The notes under the pieces were generated by a model, which saw only the letters and a program-made list of their open reading frames with translations, made no database searches and was not told the origin of the DNA. A stretch of 64,000 bases of DNA from assembly GCF_023922585.1 (NCBI RefSeq), contig NZ_JAMFTN010000010.1:186420-250419 (forward strand). Direction: 5' to 3'. This document shows, piece after piece, positions 10,876 to 20,097 of this stretch (position 1 is its first letter; each line of letters starts with the position of its first letter). Both the position numbers and the translations under genes were made by a program. This DNA comes from Aliidiomarina quisquiliarum (GTDB lineage Bacteria; Pseudomonadota; Gammaproteobacteria; Enterobacterales; Alteromonadaceae).

Positions 10876-11252
10876 GAAACAATATCTCGCTGTCGAAGAT
10901 GGTACAGAAAGTGAGCTAGGTTATTCGTATCTAAGGGCTTTGCCAATACATGGTCAGCACCTACCCGTTCGGCGCGATCACGCACCAAGTTTATATCATC
11001 CGTGGTCATTAGCACTAAAGGTGTTTGCTCGTAAGTTGCCAATTCACTTAAGTTACGAATTAAAGTAATACCGTCCATAAGTGGCATTTTGTGGTCGGTC
11101 AGCACTAAGTCAAAGTGTTGTTTCTTAGCTAGGATTAAGCCACCTAAACCGTCAACTGCCACCGTTACAGCGAACTTTGTGGAGTCTAATATTGATAGTA
11201 TCGAATTGCGCGTACGCTCGTTATCTTCCACCAACAGTAAACTTAACGCCAT
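10872..11252 (-). CDS. Single-domain response regulator (CheY-like)
   Basis: At 126 residues this is a receiver domain alone, with no output domain. The acidic pair is E9-D10, the phosphorylation site is D53 (LVLTDHKMPLMDG), the conserved Thr lies in VLMTTDD, and the Lys is in LAKPLDT. It overlaps apt by 4 bases, an unexpected coupling of a signalling protein with purine salvage. No histidine kinase gene is nearby, so the partner is unknown. Confidence 0.88.
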   Translation of the reverse strand: MALSLLLVEDNERTRNSILSILDSTKFAVTVAVDGLGGLILAKKQHFDLVLTDHKMPLMDGITLIRNLSELATYEQTPLVLMTTDDINLVRDRAERVGADHVLAKPLDTNNLAHFLYHLRQRDIVS

Positions 11253-11334
11253 GAATTAAATCCTTTTTTGGTATGTGTTAGCAACCTACTCGGGTTTATT
11301 CCTGCCCATTCTTACAACTAACAACGCGGTTAAA

Positions 11335-11463
11335 TTAAACGCCAACCATTAATTGAATCACTCGCAATATTGGCCCTAGTAACGCTAGAGCTAAAAAAGC
11401 TACCGTGCCAACAAGCACATGGGGCAGCCCTGTTTGATCTTGAAATGTGTTATCTGTTTCCAT
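11335..11463 (-). CDS. Small single-span membrane protein, 42 residues
   Basis: An ATG at 11463 opens a 42-codon frame ending in TAA at 11335. An AGGGG ribosome site lies 9 bases before the ATG. The product starts METDNTFQDQTGLPH and then has one hydrophobic helix (about residues 16-32, VLVGTVAFLALALLGPI), ending in GV. It lies upstream of the receiver gene on the same strand. I do not recognise the family. The stretch between it and the TPR gene (11464-11680) holds only the terminator listed separately. Confidence 0.5.
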   Translation of the reverse strand: METDNTFQDQTGLPHVLVGTVAFLALALLGPILRVIQLMVGV

Positions 11464-11636
11464 ATTGAATACCCCTAAAAAAATTTATCCAATCAATTTA
11501 AAAGCACCAGTGGCAATAGAAAAAGTTAGAAACATCGCCCACTAGCGCTGCGCATATTACCCGATCAAGCGCTTTTTTGAAAGTTAAACAATGTTAGCTC
11601 AGCCTTCTCCAGTTAATATTTTTATTTTCAAAAGGT

Positions 11637-11662
11637 AAAAAAAAAGCCCGCCAAGGCGGGCT
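11637..11662 (-). terminator. Rho-independent terminator after the TonB/TPR operon
   Basis: AGCCCGCC (11645-11652) pairs with GGCGGGCT (11655-11662). On the minus strand a run of nine T follows. It begins 19 bases past the stop of the TPR gene, the last gene of the TonB operon. Confidence 0.88.
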
Positions 11663-11680
11663 CTTTAATAATTTACAAAA

Positions 11681-12991
11681 CTACAGGTTCACACCACGTC
11701 GCTCTGCTGTTTCACGGATAAATCCGGCCCAGCTTTCAGCGTTACGGCGCGTAGCCGAATAGCGACTAGCATTTTCCATAGCTGCAATAGCCTGACGATA
11801 CTGACGCGCATTAAAGTGTGCTTCACCTAATGACATATACAAACGTCCAGCATCGGCACCTTCAGCAACACCAACGTCTACTGCCCGTTGAAACGACTGC
11901 GCTGCCTTACGATAGTCGTCAGACAATGCGTAAGCGTCACCCTGCGAACGAAAAGCCTTCATCAGCTCTTCTTTGTCGTCGGTATATTTAACCACTTCGT
12001 CGTAAACTTGTGCCGCACGTTTAAATTCACGTGCCGTATAAAAGCTACGAGCAGCAGAAGCCCAGTTCGAACGAGTGCTTTCAATATCGCCGTTTTGTAA
12101 GTGGCGCGTCATGACTACACCCGCATGATATGGAACTTCAGCGTTAGAGTACATTTGTACCAAGTAACGGTAATCTGCTGAGCGGGTTAAATACCCTGCG
12201 TCGTAAGCAATGGCCAAGGTTGAAAGAGCTTTGTCGTACTGCTCGTTCATTGCATAGAATGCACCGAGCTGACTCCACCAACGTATCTGTTCAGGCAATA
12301 CCACGACACCTTCTTCCAAAACTTTAATGGCATTAGGAATGTCGTTCAATTCAAAATACGCACCAACCAATAACACATAGGGGTTACGGTTTGGCGTTTC
12401 GTAATTTTGAATAGCTTTACGCGCAAAAGGTATAACGCTAGAGTAATTTTTCAACTCCATGTGAGCTGCGGCCATACGGAACAAAATATCTGCGTTCCAT
12501 TCGCCGGTGAATTGCAAATAGCGTTTGAAGGTGTCAATCGCGTCTTTGTAATGCTCTTCTTGAAGTTGTAAATTACCTAACAATTGCAACGACTGCTTTT
12601 GGTCAGCGTAACTGAGAATGTCTAAAGCTACAGCATCACGCAGCAACTCAAGCGCCTTTACGGGCTGAGCGTTTTCTTCATCAAGTGAAGCGTACATAGT
12701 TCCTAAAAAACGGCCAATGTAAGCCCGCTCATATTCGCTACGAGGCGAAAGTGCTTCAAGAACGTTAATTGCTTCTTGCACTTCCGACGCTTCATAATGT
12801 TCAAACGCCTGCACAACGGCTCGCGCCAAGCGGTCACCTAATGCATGAGAACGACGGCTCTCTTGCATTGCGGTAACCTGCTCTAGTGTAGGTATATCAA
12901 AGCCTACACTTTGCTGCTGAGCTTGAGCTGGAAGGAATGCCATGCTCAGCAACGCAACCGCAGCACAAAGTGTTGTTGTTAAACGCATCAT
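11681..12991 (-). CDS. Periplasmic TPR-repeat protein of the TonB operon
   Basis: The 436-residue protein has a signal peptide (MMRLTTTLCAAVALLSMAFLPAQAQ) and then a chain of tetratricopeptide-like helical repeats through residue 430. Examples are the ADILFRMAAAHMELKNY, YVLLVGAYFELNDIPNAI and GRLYMSLGEAHFNARQYRQA segments. It is the last gene of the operon and starts just past the tonB stop. Such TPR proteins accompany TonB systems in Vibrio (TtpC system) and Alteromonadales, where they are thought to help TonB reach receptors. Confidence 0.85.
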   Translation of the reverse strand: MMRLTTTLCAAVALLSMAFLPAQAQQQSVGFDIPTLEQVTAMQESRRSHALGDRLARAVVQAFEHYEASEVQEAINVLEALSPRSEYERAYIGRFLGTMYASLDEENAQPVKALELLRDAVALDILSYADQKQSLQLLGNLQLQEEHYKDAIDTFKRYLQFTGEWNADILFRMAAAHMELKNYSSVIPFARKAIQNYETPNRNPYVLLVGAYFELNDIPNAIKVLEEGVVVLPEQIRWWSQLGAFYAMNEQYDKALSTLAIAYDAGYLTRSADYRYLVQMYSNAEVPYHAGVVMTRHLQNGDIESTRSNWASAARSFYTAREFKRAAQVYDEVVKYTDDKEELMKAFRSQGDAYALSDDYRKAAQSFQRAVDVGVAEGADAGRLYMSLGEAHFNARQYRQAIAAMENASRYSATRRNAESWAGFIRETAERRGVNL

Positions 12992-12994
12992 GAG

Positions 12995-13612
12995 CTATAA
13001 CCCCCCATCCATTGTGAAATCTAGCTGTATCGTCATACCTTCTTGACGCACTGCCACACCATCTACCATTTTTGCGGCATAACGCCAGCGGCGTAGGGCT
13101 TGACGTGCTTCACGGTCGAATACTCGACGCGGCTCTGCTTCAATGATTTCGATATCTTCAACACCACCAATTTCGTTGATTGTGAAGCGCAAGCGCACCC
13201 AACCTTCGATACCGTCACGAAGTGCAGCAGCAGGATAACGTGGCTCAACCCGAACTAAAGGTTGTGCATCGCCATCTCGTGCCATACCCGTGCCTGGACC
13301 GGTTAGTCCAGTGTCTGTACCACCTATGTTAACGTCGCCTAATTCCAAGTTAAAGCTAACCGAATCGTCTGGCGACTGGGGCTCTTGTGGTGGACTTTTC
13401 GGCGGTGTTTCCGGCGGTGGTGGTGGCGGTGGCGGTGTCCGACGACGAGCGTCAACTTCTTGCTCCGCCTGTGTTTGAACAATATCGATCGTGGTCGGAG
13501 CCTCAGGCGCTTCATGCCGTTTCGCTCCGCCACTAATCAGGAATGCCATTAAGACAAACAAAGCGAAGGTGACAGCAGCGCCTAGTAATATTGATACTAA
13601 TACGCGCACCAT
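12995..13612 (-). CDS. tonB: TonB energy transducer
   Basis: TonB links proton-motive force to outer-membrane receptors. The 205-residue protein has one N-terminal membrane anchor (about residues 5-27), a Pro-rich spacer beginning RRTPPPPPPPPETPP (about residues 57-71), and a C-terminal TonB domain with the YP motif in EPRYPAAALRDGIEGWVRL (about 123-141). It is short, like the TonB2 type. It follows exbD by 2 bases and precedes the TPR gene. Confidence 0.93.
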   Translation of the reverse strand: MVRVLVSILLGAAVTFALFVLMAFLISGGAKRHEAPEAPTTIDIVQTQAEQEVDARRRTPPPPPPPPETPPKSPPQEPQSPDDSVSFNLELGDVNIGGTDTGLTGPGTGMARDGDAQPLVRVEPRYPAAALRDGIEGWVRLRFTINEIGGVEDIEIIEAEPRRVFDREARQALRRWRYAAKMVDGVAVRQEGMTIQLDFTMDGGL

Positions 13613-13614
13613 AA

Positions 13615-14016
13615 TTAATCTGTCTCCGCTGCTATTGATATTTGAGCAATACCTGCTTCTTTAATCTGGTCCATGACCTTCACTACAATACCGTGGCGTG
13701 CGTCTTTGTCAGCTTGAATAACTACCATGTCGGTAGGCTGTTCAGCTAATAAGCGCTCAAGGTTTGCAGCAACCCGCTCAACGTCCACCTGGCGACGGTC
13801 CATCCATACTTCACCATTCTCACGAATAGCAATAAAGATGTTAGCCGAAGGCTTGGTTGTTGCTTGTGAAGCTTCAGGGCGACTTACATCGATACCTGCT
13901 TCTTTCACAAACGAGGTCGTCACGATAAAGAAGATTAACATGATAAACACGATGTCTAGCATCGGTGTCATATCTAGCGTTGCTTCTTCTTCTTCACGAA
14001 TACGTTTACGTGCCAT
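13615..14016 (-). CDS. exbD: ExbD-type biopolymer transport protein
   Basis: The 133-residue protein has one membrane helix near the N terminus. It carries the proton-pathway aspartate in LDMTPMLDIVFIMLIFFIVT (about residues 14-33), followed by a periplasmic domain. With ExbB it forms the proton-driven motor that powers TonB. It sits between the second ExbB-like gene and tonB. Confidence 0.93.
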   Translation of the reverse strand: MARKRIREEEEATLDMTPMLDIVFIMLIFFIVTTSFVKEAGIDVSRPEASQATTKPSANIFIAIRENGEVWMDRRQVDVERVAANLERLLAEQPTDMVVIQADKDARHGIVVKVMDQIKEAGIAQISIAAETD

Positions 14017-14028
14017 AATTCTACTCTC

Positions 14029-14556
14029 TTAATGATGAGGCATGTTGTCGATAAGCTTCGATTTCTCGCGTGCGACGCGAACGTCTAAGCGCTGAACGAA
14101 GAACATACCCGACAATGCTGCCACCATTCCCGACATAGTCGGAATAGTCGCCATTGAAATACCACCAGCCATAAGACGCGGGTTACCAGTACCCTGTACC
14201 GCCATAATTTCAAATACTGAAATCATACCGGTAACCGTTCCAAACAGCCCAATTAAAGGGCAAATTGCAATAGTTGTCTTTAGCAGCAGCATCCGCGCTG
14301 TTAACTTACTCGACGCTTCTGAAATCCATGCTTCACGGATTCTATGTGCGTACCAGGAGGATGTGTCTTCCCTAGCGTTCCACTTAGCGATGATCTGTTC
14401 CCGCTCGCGCGGGAACACACCAAGTAGGAACCAATAGCGCTCAATCATAACAATCCACATAATCAGTAGCGCTACTGCAACTAAGTATAAAACATTACCA
14501 CCAGTGCCAATAAAATCCCTGACAGTTTCCCAAAGGCCTATCAGGTACAATTCCAT
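14029..14556 (-). CDS. exbB: ExbB/TolQ-type motor protein (second copy, short form)
   Basis: The 175-residue protein has the MotA/TolQ/ExbB channel domain. A first helix spans about residues 20-40, and the conserved GLFGTVTGMISVFEIM segment lies near residues 103-118, followed by GISMATIPTMSGMVAA. It should form the motor with the ExbD encoded 12 bases downstream. This short form is the usual ExbB of TonB2-type systems. Confidence 0.92.
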   Translation of the reverse strand: MELYLIGLWETVRDFIGTGGNVLYLVAVALLIMWIVMIERYWFLLGVFPREREQIIAKWNAREDTSSWYAHRIREAWISEASSKLTARMLLLKTTIAICPLIGLFGTVTGMISVFEIMAVQGTGNPRLMAGGISMATIPTMSGMVAALSGMFFVQRLDVRVAREKSKLIDNMPHH

Positions 14557-14559
14557 GGC

Positions 14560-15963
14560 TTACTCTCCTTTCGCAGCTTTATTAGCCGCAACTTTAGGAG
14601 CCGCGTGTTTTTCAGCGTGCTCAGCAACAATACCAGCCGCCTGCTCATCTAAAATGTGCAGCACAAACTTGCTTCGGCCAGCAACGATACTATGAATAAT
14701 AATCAATGGTAGTGCGGCTATTAAGCCTAGTGCTGTTGTTACAAGCGCCATTGAGATGTCACCTGCCATGATACGTGGGTCACCAGTACCAAATAGGGTA
14801 ATCGATTGGAAGGTACCGATCATACCGATAACCGTACCCAATAGACCCATTAGCGGTGCAATCGCAGCAAGTATCTTAATAATGTTCACACCGGCTTCAA
14901 CACGAGGCGTTTCACGTAAAATCGCTTCGTCTAGTTTCAGCTCAAGGTTGTCAGCGTCAACACTTGGGTTCTCATGGTAAACCTTCAGAATACGACCCAA
15001 CGGGTTAGCATCCGACGGCTTATCTTTGTTCTTCAACTGAGCACGCATCTTGTTACCTACAATGGTCAAAGTAACCAATTTGTAAATAGCAATAATGAAA
15101 CCTAAAATTAACAGCACAGTAATGGCATAACCCACTTCCTGACCGTTATGGTAGTGTTCCATTAAGGTTGCTTTTTGCGTTAACAAACCTAGAATTTGAC
15201 CACGAGCTGGGTCAAGGAAAATTCCGCCAAAACCGCTTTGCAATTTCTCGAAGCTTTTAAGTTCTTTTAACACGTGTCCTGCCGGCTGACGTGCTAGAGG
15301 TTGCATTTGCTCAGAGCTGTCGCTATAGAGTAAATATTCACCGTCAGAAACTAGGTTAAACGAACCAAGACGAATTACATCACGAACTTCAGAACCACCA
15401 CCAAGCAAAGTAACTTCGCCTTTAAAGCGCGACACTTTACCTGATTCAGTCATTTCAGTTAGCAAAGCTAACCAAAGGTCTTCAAGCTCTGCAATATTTG
15501 GTAGTTCACGTGCTTGTGCAAGGTTTTCTAGCACAATGTGACGACCTGGGTACTGCGCACTTACTACCGAAGTAGAAATACGACCGATGGTGTCGGAAGC
15601 AGCGCCACGAATTACACCGAAAATTTCACCTAAGGTACCAATCATGTTGTCGAGTTCAACTTCTTTGGCAGCAATGGTGCTTTCGTTGTCTGAATATTCT
15701 TGCTGTAAGCGTTCGCTACGTTTGTTCTCATTCACTAATTGTTGCTGAGCTTGGCGTAACAAGGCTTGTTTGTCGGCACGCTCTTGACGGAAAGCACTTT
15801 CGCGCTGTTGGTCAATACGCTGAGAGGCTTGACGGCTCTGTTGAACCTGTTCAAGTAATTGTTCTAATGTTTTTGCTTCTTGTGCTGAGGCAGAAAAAGC
15901 AGCACCCGCAACAAGTGTTAAACCTGCAACGGCGCTAATAAAGGTTTTAGCTACTTGTTTCAT
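14560..15963 (-). CDS. MotA/TolQ/ExbB-family protein with large periplasmic N-terminal domain
   Basis: This 467-residue protein begins with a signal peptide (cleavage after ASA, about residue 27). A coiled coil rich in Q, R and E follows (about 30-110), then a periplasmic domain to about residue 270. The C-terminal MotA/ExbB channel domain contains IAAIAPLMGLLGTVIGMIGT and GDISMALVTTALGLIAALPL (about 370-425). It overlaps the DUF3450 gene by 4 bases. Fusions like this are typical of the TtpC-type TonB systems of marine bacteria, where TtpC is required for function. Here it is a second ExbB-like protein in one operon. Confidence 0.88.
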   Translation of the reverse strand: MKQVAKTFISAVAGLTLVAGAAFSASAQEAKTLEQLLEQVQQSRQASQRIDQQRESAFRQERADKQALLRQAQQQLVNENKRSERLQQEYSDNESTIAAKEVELDNMIGTLGEIFGVIRGAASDTIGRISTSVVSAQYPGRHIVLENLAQARELPNIAELEDLWLALLTEMTESGKVSRFKGEVTLLGGGSEVRDVIRLGSFNLVSDGEYLLYSDSSEQMQPLARQPAGHVLKELKSFEKLQSGFGGIFLDPARGQILGLLTQKATLMEHYHNGQEVGYAITVLLILGFIIAIYKLVTLTIVGNKMRAQLKNKDKPSDANPLGRILKVYHENPSVDADNLELKLDEAILRETPRVEAGVNIIKILAAIAPLMGLLGTVIGMIGTFQSITLFGTGDPRIMAGDISMALVTTALGLIAALPLIIIHSIVAGRSKFVLHILDEQAAGIVAEHAEKHAAPKVAANKAAKGE

Positions 15964-16748
15964 TCTGCATTCTCCGCGGCAAATACTGGTAAGCGAACGA
16001 TATCAAACGCAGTTTGGCGACGAGACATACGAATTGCCTGAGTTAAAGGGCTCAGGAAGCTGTCATCTACTTTCGTCCAATTACGCGCATTGTTATCCCA
16101 CAACCATGCACTACGGCCGTCTAGCGACTGAGCCATAAGTGTTACACGACCCATGTGGAAGAAGTCTACTGCGATTTCCTGGCCACCAAGGTTTAAGTTG
16201 CCGCTATAAGAGTTAGGACCAATTCCGTAGTCCATTTCAATTTGGTACGCTTCAATGATCAAACGGAACTTTTCTGAATCCGTTACATCCGAACGAGTCA
16301 TAGTAGAACGTAAACGCTCAACCCGACGTTCGCGCGCTTCACTATGAATTGGAATGTCTAACCCTACGAACGTGTCTAAAGAGTCGATCATTTTGTACAT
16401 CAATGGAACGATCCCCTGACGAGTCGCTTCAATTCCGTCAATTTGACGCTGTAAAGAAGCAATAGATGCGTTTTGGTCATCTACTAACTTCTGTACGTGG
16501 TTGTTGTACACGTTTAATGCTTCATATTCGGCGACAACACTACGGTATTCGCCTAACAGTTCGCGGCTTTGATCGAACAAGGAATCAATCCGGCCTTGCG
16601 ATGCTGCTTGATTACGATGAGTCTGAATTTGCTCAGACTGCAGCTGCTGAAGGCTTGGGGTATTAGCTGCCGCTAAACCGCTTCCCGCCAGCGCCATCAC
16701 ACCAACCATAGCGGCGGCGATTTTGCTTCGTTTGATAACTGTGGTCAT
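15960..16748 (-). CDS. DUF3450 family periplasmic protein
   Basis: The protein has a signal peptide (about residues 1-29, ending GLAAA), a coiled coil at 31-115, and a globular C-terminal half. I choose the ATG at 16748 (MTTVIKRSKI), because the in-frame codon 9 bases earlier is TTG and lies on the GGGA ribosome site. It is the first gene of the TonB operon, and DUF3450 proteins regularly stand in that place in Alteromonadales and Vibrio. The role is unproven. A stabiliser of the ExbB-like protein in the periplasm is plausible. Confidence 0.8.
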   Translation of the reverse strand: MTTVIKRSKIAAAMVGVMALAGSGLAAANTPSLQQLQSEQIQTHRNQAASQGRIDSLFDQSRELLGEYRSVVAEYEALNVYNNHVQKLVDDQNASIASLQRQIDGIEATRQGIVPLMYKMIDSLDTFVGLDIPIHSEARERRVERLRSTMTRSDVTDSEKFRLIIEAYQIEMDYGIGPNSYSGNLNLGGQEIAVDFFHMGRVTLMAQSLDGRSAWLWDNNARNWTKVDDSFLSPLTQAIRMSRRQTAFDIVRLPVFAAENAE

Positions 16749-16757
16749 AGTTCCCAA

Positions 16758-17256
16758 CCAATTTGACTTAACTTAGCCTTCACAAAACAACTCTAAATAA
16801 CACTTACTGTTACGCAAGTAGCAAATTTAAAACGTTGGAAGGTCCTCGTTGTGTGAGTGATGAATAAAACAATTACACCGAATTAGCTACTTTTTAACAA
16901 ATAGCCTTGTTCGAATACTCCCATGAACCCGCAGAAGCTGTCAACTGGGCATTTCATCTGGTCCGATGAATGTGAGTGAATTTTTGCATAAAAGAGACAA
17001 TAATGCCACCAACAGGCGCTAAGTTGAGACGAAAAACACTATTCCGCGTAGCACATTTATTTTAATTATTTAGCTCGCTCTAGCACCGCACAGCATCTAA
17101 CGCCCGTAGCGTTACGTTTTTCTGCTTTTGGTGCCGTTGCGTGGCTTAACAGAGATAACCTTACTACAGCGCTTAGAATTACCAAGCTAGGTCATTTTAG
17201 CCATAAAGCTAAGCTCTGTGTTGTGGCTTATAAGCGTTTGCATTTATTCCGCGCAT
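16758..17256. other. Intergenic region upstream of the TonB operon
   Basis: About 500 bases lie between the TonB operon and the receptor terminator. It must hold the operon promoter, but I see no hexamer pair good enough to name. No open frame with a ribosome site, RNA gene or repeat was recognised. Confidence 0.5.
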
Positions 17257-17286
17257 AAAAAAACCGGCCCTAGTTAGGGCCGGTTT
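17257..17286 (-). terminator. Rho-independent terminator after the TonB-dependent receptor
   Basis: AAACCGGCCCTA (17261-17272) pairs perfectly with TAGGGCCGGTTT (17275-17286). On the minus strand seven T follow. It is about 50 bases past the stop of the receptor gene. Confidence 0.9.
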
Positions 17287-17337
17287 GCTTTATTTACACT
17301 TGTTTCTTAACTTTTTCCTTAACTAAGGAAGCCGTTT

Positions 17338-20097
17338 TTAGAAACGTTGGGTGTAACGAACGTATGTGACACGACCGTATGTGTTGTATAGGTCGAAGTT
17401 GTAGTCACGTCCGCCAGCACCGTACTGAGCACCTGCCCAAGGAGAAATCTTAGGTAGTTTCTCAAACGCGTTCTGTACACCTACCGTGAAACGACCGTTC
17501 CAAGGTGAGTTGTAGTTGAACTGTAAGTCGTGAGTAGTGTAGCTACCTACGTTACCACAACGAACTGTATCAATGCCTGCACCTGGGTCATCACACTTAA
17601 CGCCACCAGCACCAGTACCGAAGGTACCGTCTGCACGGCGACCAAGTACTGTGGTGTACTGAGTGCCGATGAAGTTTAGGTTCCACGCTACCGAGAAGTC
17701 ACCCAAGGTCCAAAGGTTCTGAAGGGCGATACGGTTCGCTGGTACACCTGGGTCTTTAACTTGGTTACGACCACCGTCAACTTTATAGTCAATCATGTGG
17801 CTCATTTGCAAGTTATTGCTAATGGAACCCATGCCGCCTAAGTCGAAGTTGGTGCGTAAGTTGAAGTCTAAACCAGTTGTTTTCAACGTACCTTCGTTAC
17901 CATAACCCGTTAAGATTTCGGTAATTAAGCCATTGCCGTCACGGCTAACACCAAGTCCTGGAGGTATAGGGTCGCCAGAAAGCTCACGGTCAATTAGGTT
18001 TTGTGAACCAAACGAACGAATACGGTTATCAATTTCGATGCTGTAGTAGTCAGCTGTTAAGCTCATCCAATCCGTAGGCTGGTATGCAGCACCCAACGCA
18101 ATTTGCGTAGACTCTTCAGAGCTTAGGTCAGGGTTAGCAATACGGTATGCGTTAATCTGACACTGCTTGTTTGCGTCACCGGCTAAAACAGCACAGGTTT
18201 TTGCGTCTACTACTGAGTCAGCAGAGAACGACGTTAACATGGTTAACAGGTCAAGTGACGGTGCACGGAAACCTTTACCGTACGACGCACGTAACATTAA
18301 GTTGCTCATTGGCTGATAACGCACACCAATTTTCGGTGAGAAGTCTGAACCATAGTCAGAATAGTCATCGAAACGACCTGCTACAGAAACTTCTAAGTCA
18401 TAGGTTACTGGTATTAAGAACTCGAAGTAAGCAGCGTCTAGCGTACGACCACCACCTGCTGAGTTACCCGCTGAACCACCTACTAAGCCCGCTTCAGACT
18501 GTGAGTCATAAGCGTCTTCGTAGTATTCGTCACGGCTTTCAATACCAGCGAAACCTTGAATCATGCCGCCGCCAATTTCGAATACGTCGAAACCAACAGA
18601 TGCATACATTTCATCGATATTAAACTGCGAAATACGTGAAGTTGTTACCACACCAGCAGCTAAAACATCGGCTGGGTTGTCACTTGGGCTTTGAATGTCA
18701 TAACCATAGCGGTACGTTGATGGGTCAAACACTGTACGGTCAGCGTTATAACCTGGGTTAAAGTCGTTAACGTTCGACCATGCAGTGGTAGCAGCTAGGT
18801 AGCCATTACCAATTTCATAGGTTTTGTTACGAACACGACGTACACCGAAGTCTAGGTCGAAGTTACCCACACGACCTTCAACACCTACTAAGAAGTCGAT
18901 GTTTTCGTTACTTACGGTAGAGTCACGGTTACCCATGGCCGCAAAGCGGTGATAGAAAATACCAGGGGTATTTGCACCGGCTTTTGCTGGGTCATAAGCA
19001 ACAGCATGTGGGTTATTCGGGTCGTAGAACCAAGCATTCGGGTTGGTTGGGTTATTATAGCTGTCTGCTGGAGTAAACAAGCTAGGATAGTAACCGTTTG
19101 TATCTGGGGCTGGTGCATAACGACCGAAAGATTCAGTTTTCGCAATGCTAGCATTCGAGTACAAGGTCCAGTTATCGCTGAAGTCATGACGTACTTTAGC
19201 AAACAATGATTCGTTTTCAGTAGAAGCTTCGTTAGCGTTGGTGGCGTTAAAGTTATAACGACACTGGTCGTCATCAGCGTCATACATGAAGTTGTCATCA
19301 CGACAACCATTTGGAACTGAAGAGAAACCACCGAAACCACCAGCTTCTAATGGACGCCAGTTGTTACCGTAGGTAGACGCACCAGGCGACACCCATGGGA
19401 ACGCGTTTTCAAAAATGATTTCACGTTTGTTCCATGAAACACCACCAATCACGCTGGTTGTGTCGCTTGACGAGCCGAACACTAAAGAACCGTTCTCACG
19501 GTCTCCGCCGTCGCTAGGAATGCTTACTTCACCTTTACCGATGGAAAGCTCAGCACCGTTAAAGTCGCGGCGAGTAATAACGTTAATTACACCACCGATG
19601 GCGTCTGAACCGTAGATAGCTGAAGCACCGTCAGAAAGGATTTCAATACGCTCGATCGCACCCATAGGGATTGAGTTCAAGTCTTGTGAAGAACCAGTTG
19701 AAGGAGACATGGTTAAACGACGGCCATCAACTAGTACTAGTGTACGACCAGCACCTAGACCACGCATGTTGACCTGGCTCACGCCTTGGGCAGATGAACC
19801 AGACTGTGGACGGAATGAACCGGCACTGTTAAACGTTGTATTACGAAGAAGTTCTGCTGCAGACGTTTCACCTGAAAGCTCAATGGCTTCACGGTCAATA
19901 ACGGTTACAGGCAAAGCCCCTTCCATATCGGTACGTTGAATACGCGAACCAGTTACCTGGATACGCTCAACGCGCTCTGCTTGCTCTTCGTCAGCGGCTG
20001 TGTCTTGTGCTACGGCTACGCCAGAAACGGCAGTTGCAGTTGCACCAAACATTAAAGCCAAACGAATAGACTTAGCTAATTTACTATTGGTGTGCAT
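17338..20097 (-). CDS. TonB-dependent outer-membrane receptor
   Basis: The 919-residue protein has a signal peptide (about residues 1-30, ending AVAQ). A TonB-box-like start RIQVTGSRIQRTD lies at about 45-57. The plug domain includes the NMRGLGAGRTLVLVDGRR motif near 110-127 and ASAIYGSDAIGGVINVITRR near 157-176. The rest is a large beta-barrel ending in the aromatic YVRYTQRF. It belongs to the OAR/oligomer-type receptors common in Alteromonadales. The substrate could be iron chelates, peptides or sugars. Its neighbour is the TonB operon that would energise it. Confidence 0.93.
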   Translation of the reverse strand: MHTNSKLAKSIRLALMFGATATAVSGVAVAQDTAADEEQAERVERIQVTGSRIQRTDMEGALPVTVIDREAIELSGETSAAELLRNTTFNSAGSFRPQSGSSAQGVSQVNMRGLGAGRTLVLVDGRRLTMSPSTGSSQDLNSIPMGAIERIEILSDGASAIYGSDAIGGVINVITRRDFNGAELSIGKGEVSIPSDGGDRENGSLVFGSSSDTTSVIGGVSWNKREIIFENAFPWVSPGASTYGNNWRPLEAGGFGGFSSVPNGCRDDNFMYDADDDQCRYNFNATNANEASTENESLFAKVRHDFSDNWTLYSNASIAKTESFGRYAPAPDTNGYYPSLFTPADSYNNPTNPNAWFYDPNNPHAVAYDPAKAGANTPGIFYHRFAAMGNRDSTVSNENIDFLVGVEGRVGNFDLDFGVRRVRNKTYEIGNGYLAATTAWSNVNDFNPGYNADRTVFDPSTYRYGYDIQSPSDNPADVLAAGVVTTSRISQFNIDEMYASVGFDVFEIGGGMIQGFAGIESRDEYYEDAYDSQSEAGLVGGSAGNSAGGGRTLDAAYFEFLIPVTYDLEVSVAGRFDDYSDYGSDFSPKIGVRYQPMSNLMLRASYGKGFRAPSLDLLTMLTSFSADSVVDAKTCAVLAGDANKQCQINAYRIANPDLSSEESTQIALGAAYQPTDWMSLTADYYSIEIDNRIRSFGSQNLIDRELSGDPIPPGLGVSRDGNGLITEILTGYGNEGTLKTTGLDFNLRTNFDLGGMGSISNNLQMSHMIDYKVDGGRNQVKDPGVPANRIALQNLWTLGDFSVAWNLNFIGTQYTTVLGRRADGTFGTGAGGVKCDDPGAGIDTVRCGNVGSYTTHDLQFNYNSPWNGRFTVGVQNAFEKLPKISPWAGAQYGAGGRDYNFDLYNTYGRVTYVRYTQRF

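Noticed and set aside
13397-13442. Simple-sequence repeat of GGTGGCGGT type
   Set aside because: It is the coding sequence of the Pro-rich linker of TonB, normal for this protein.
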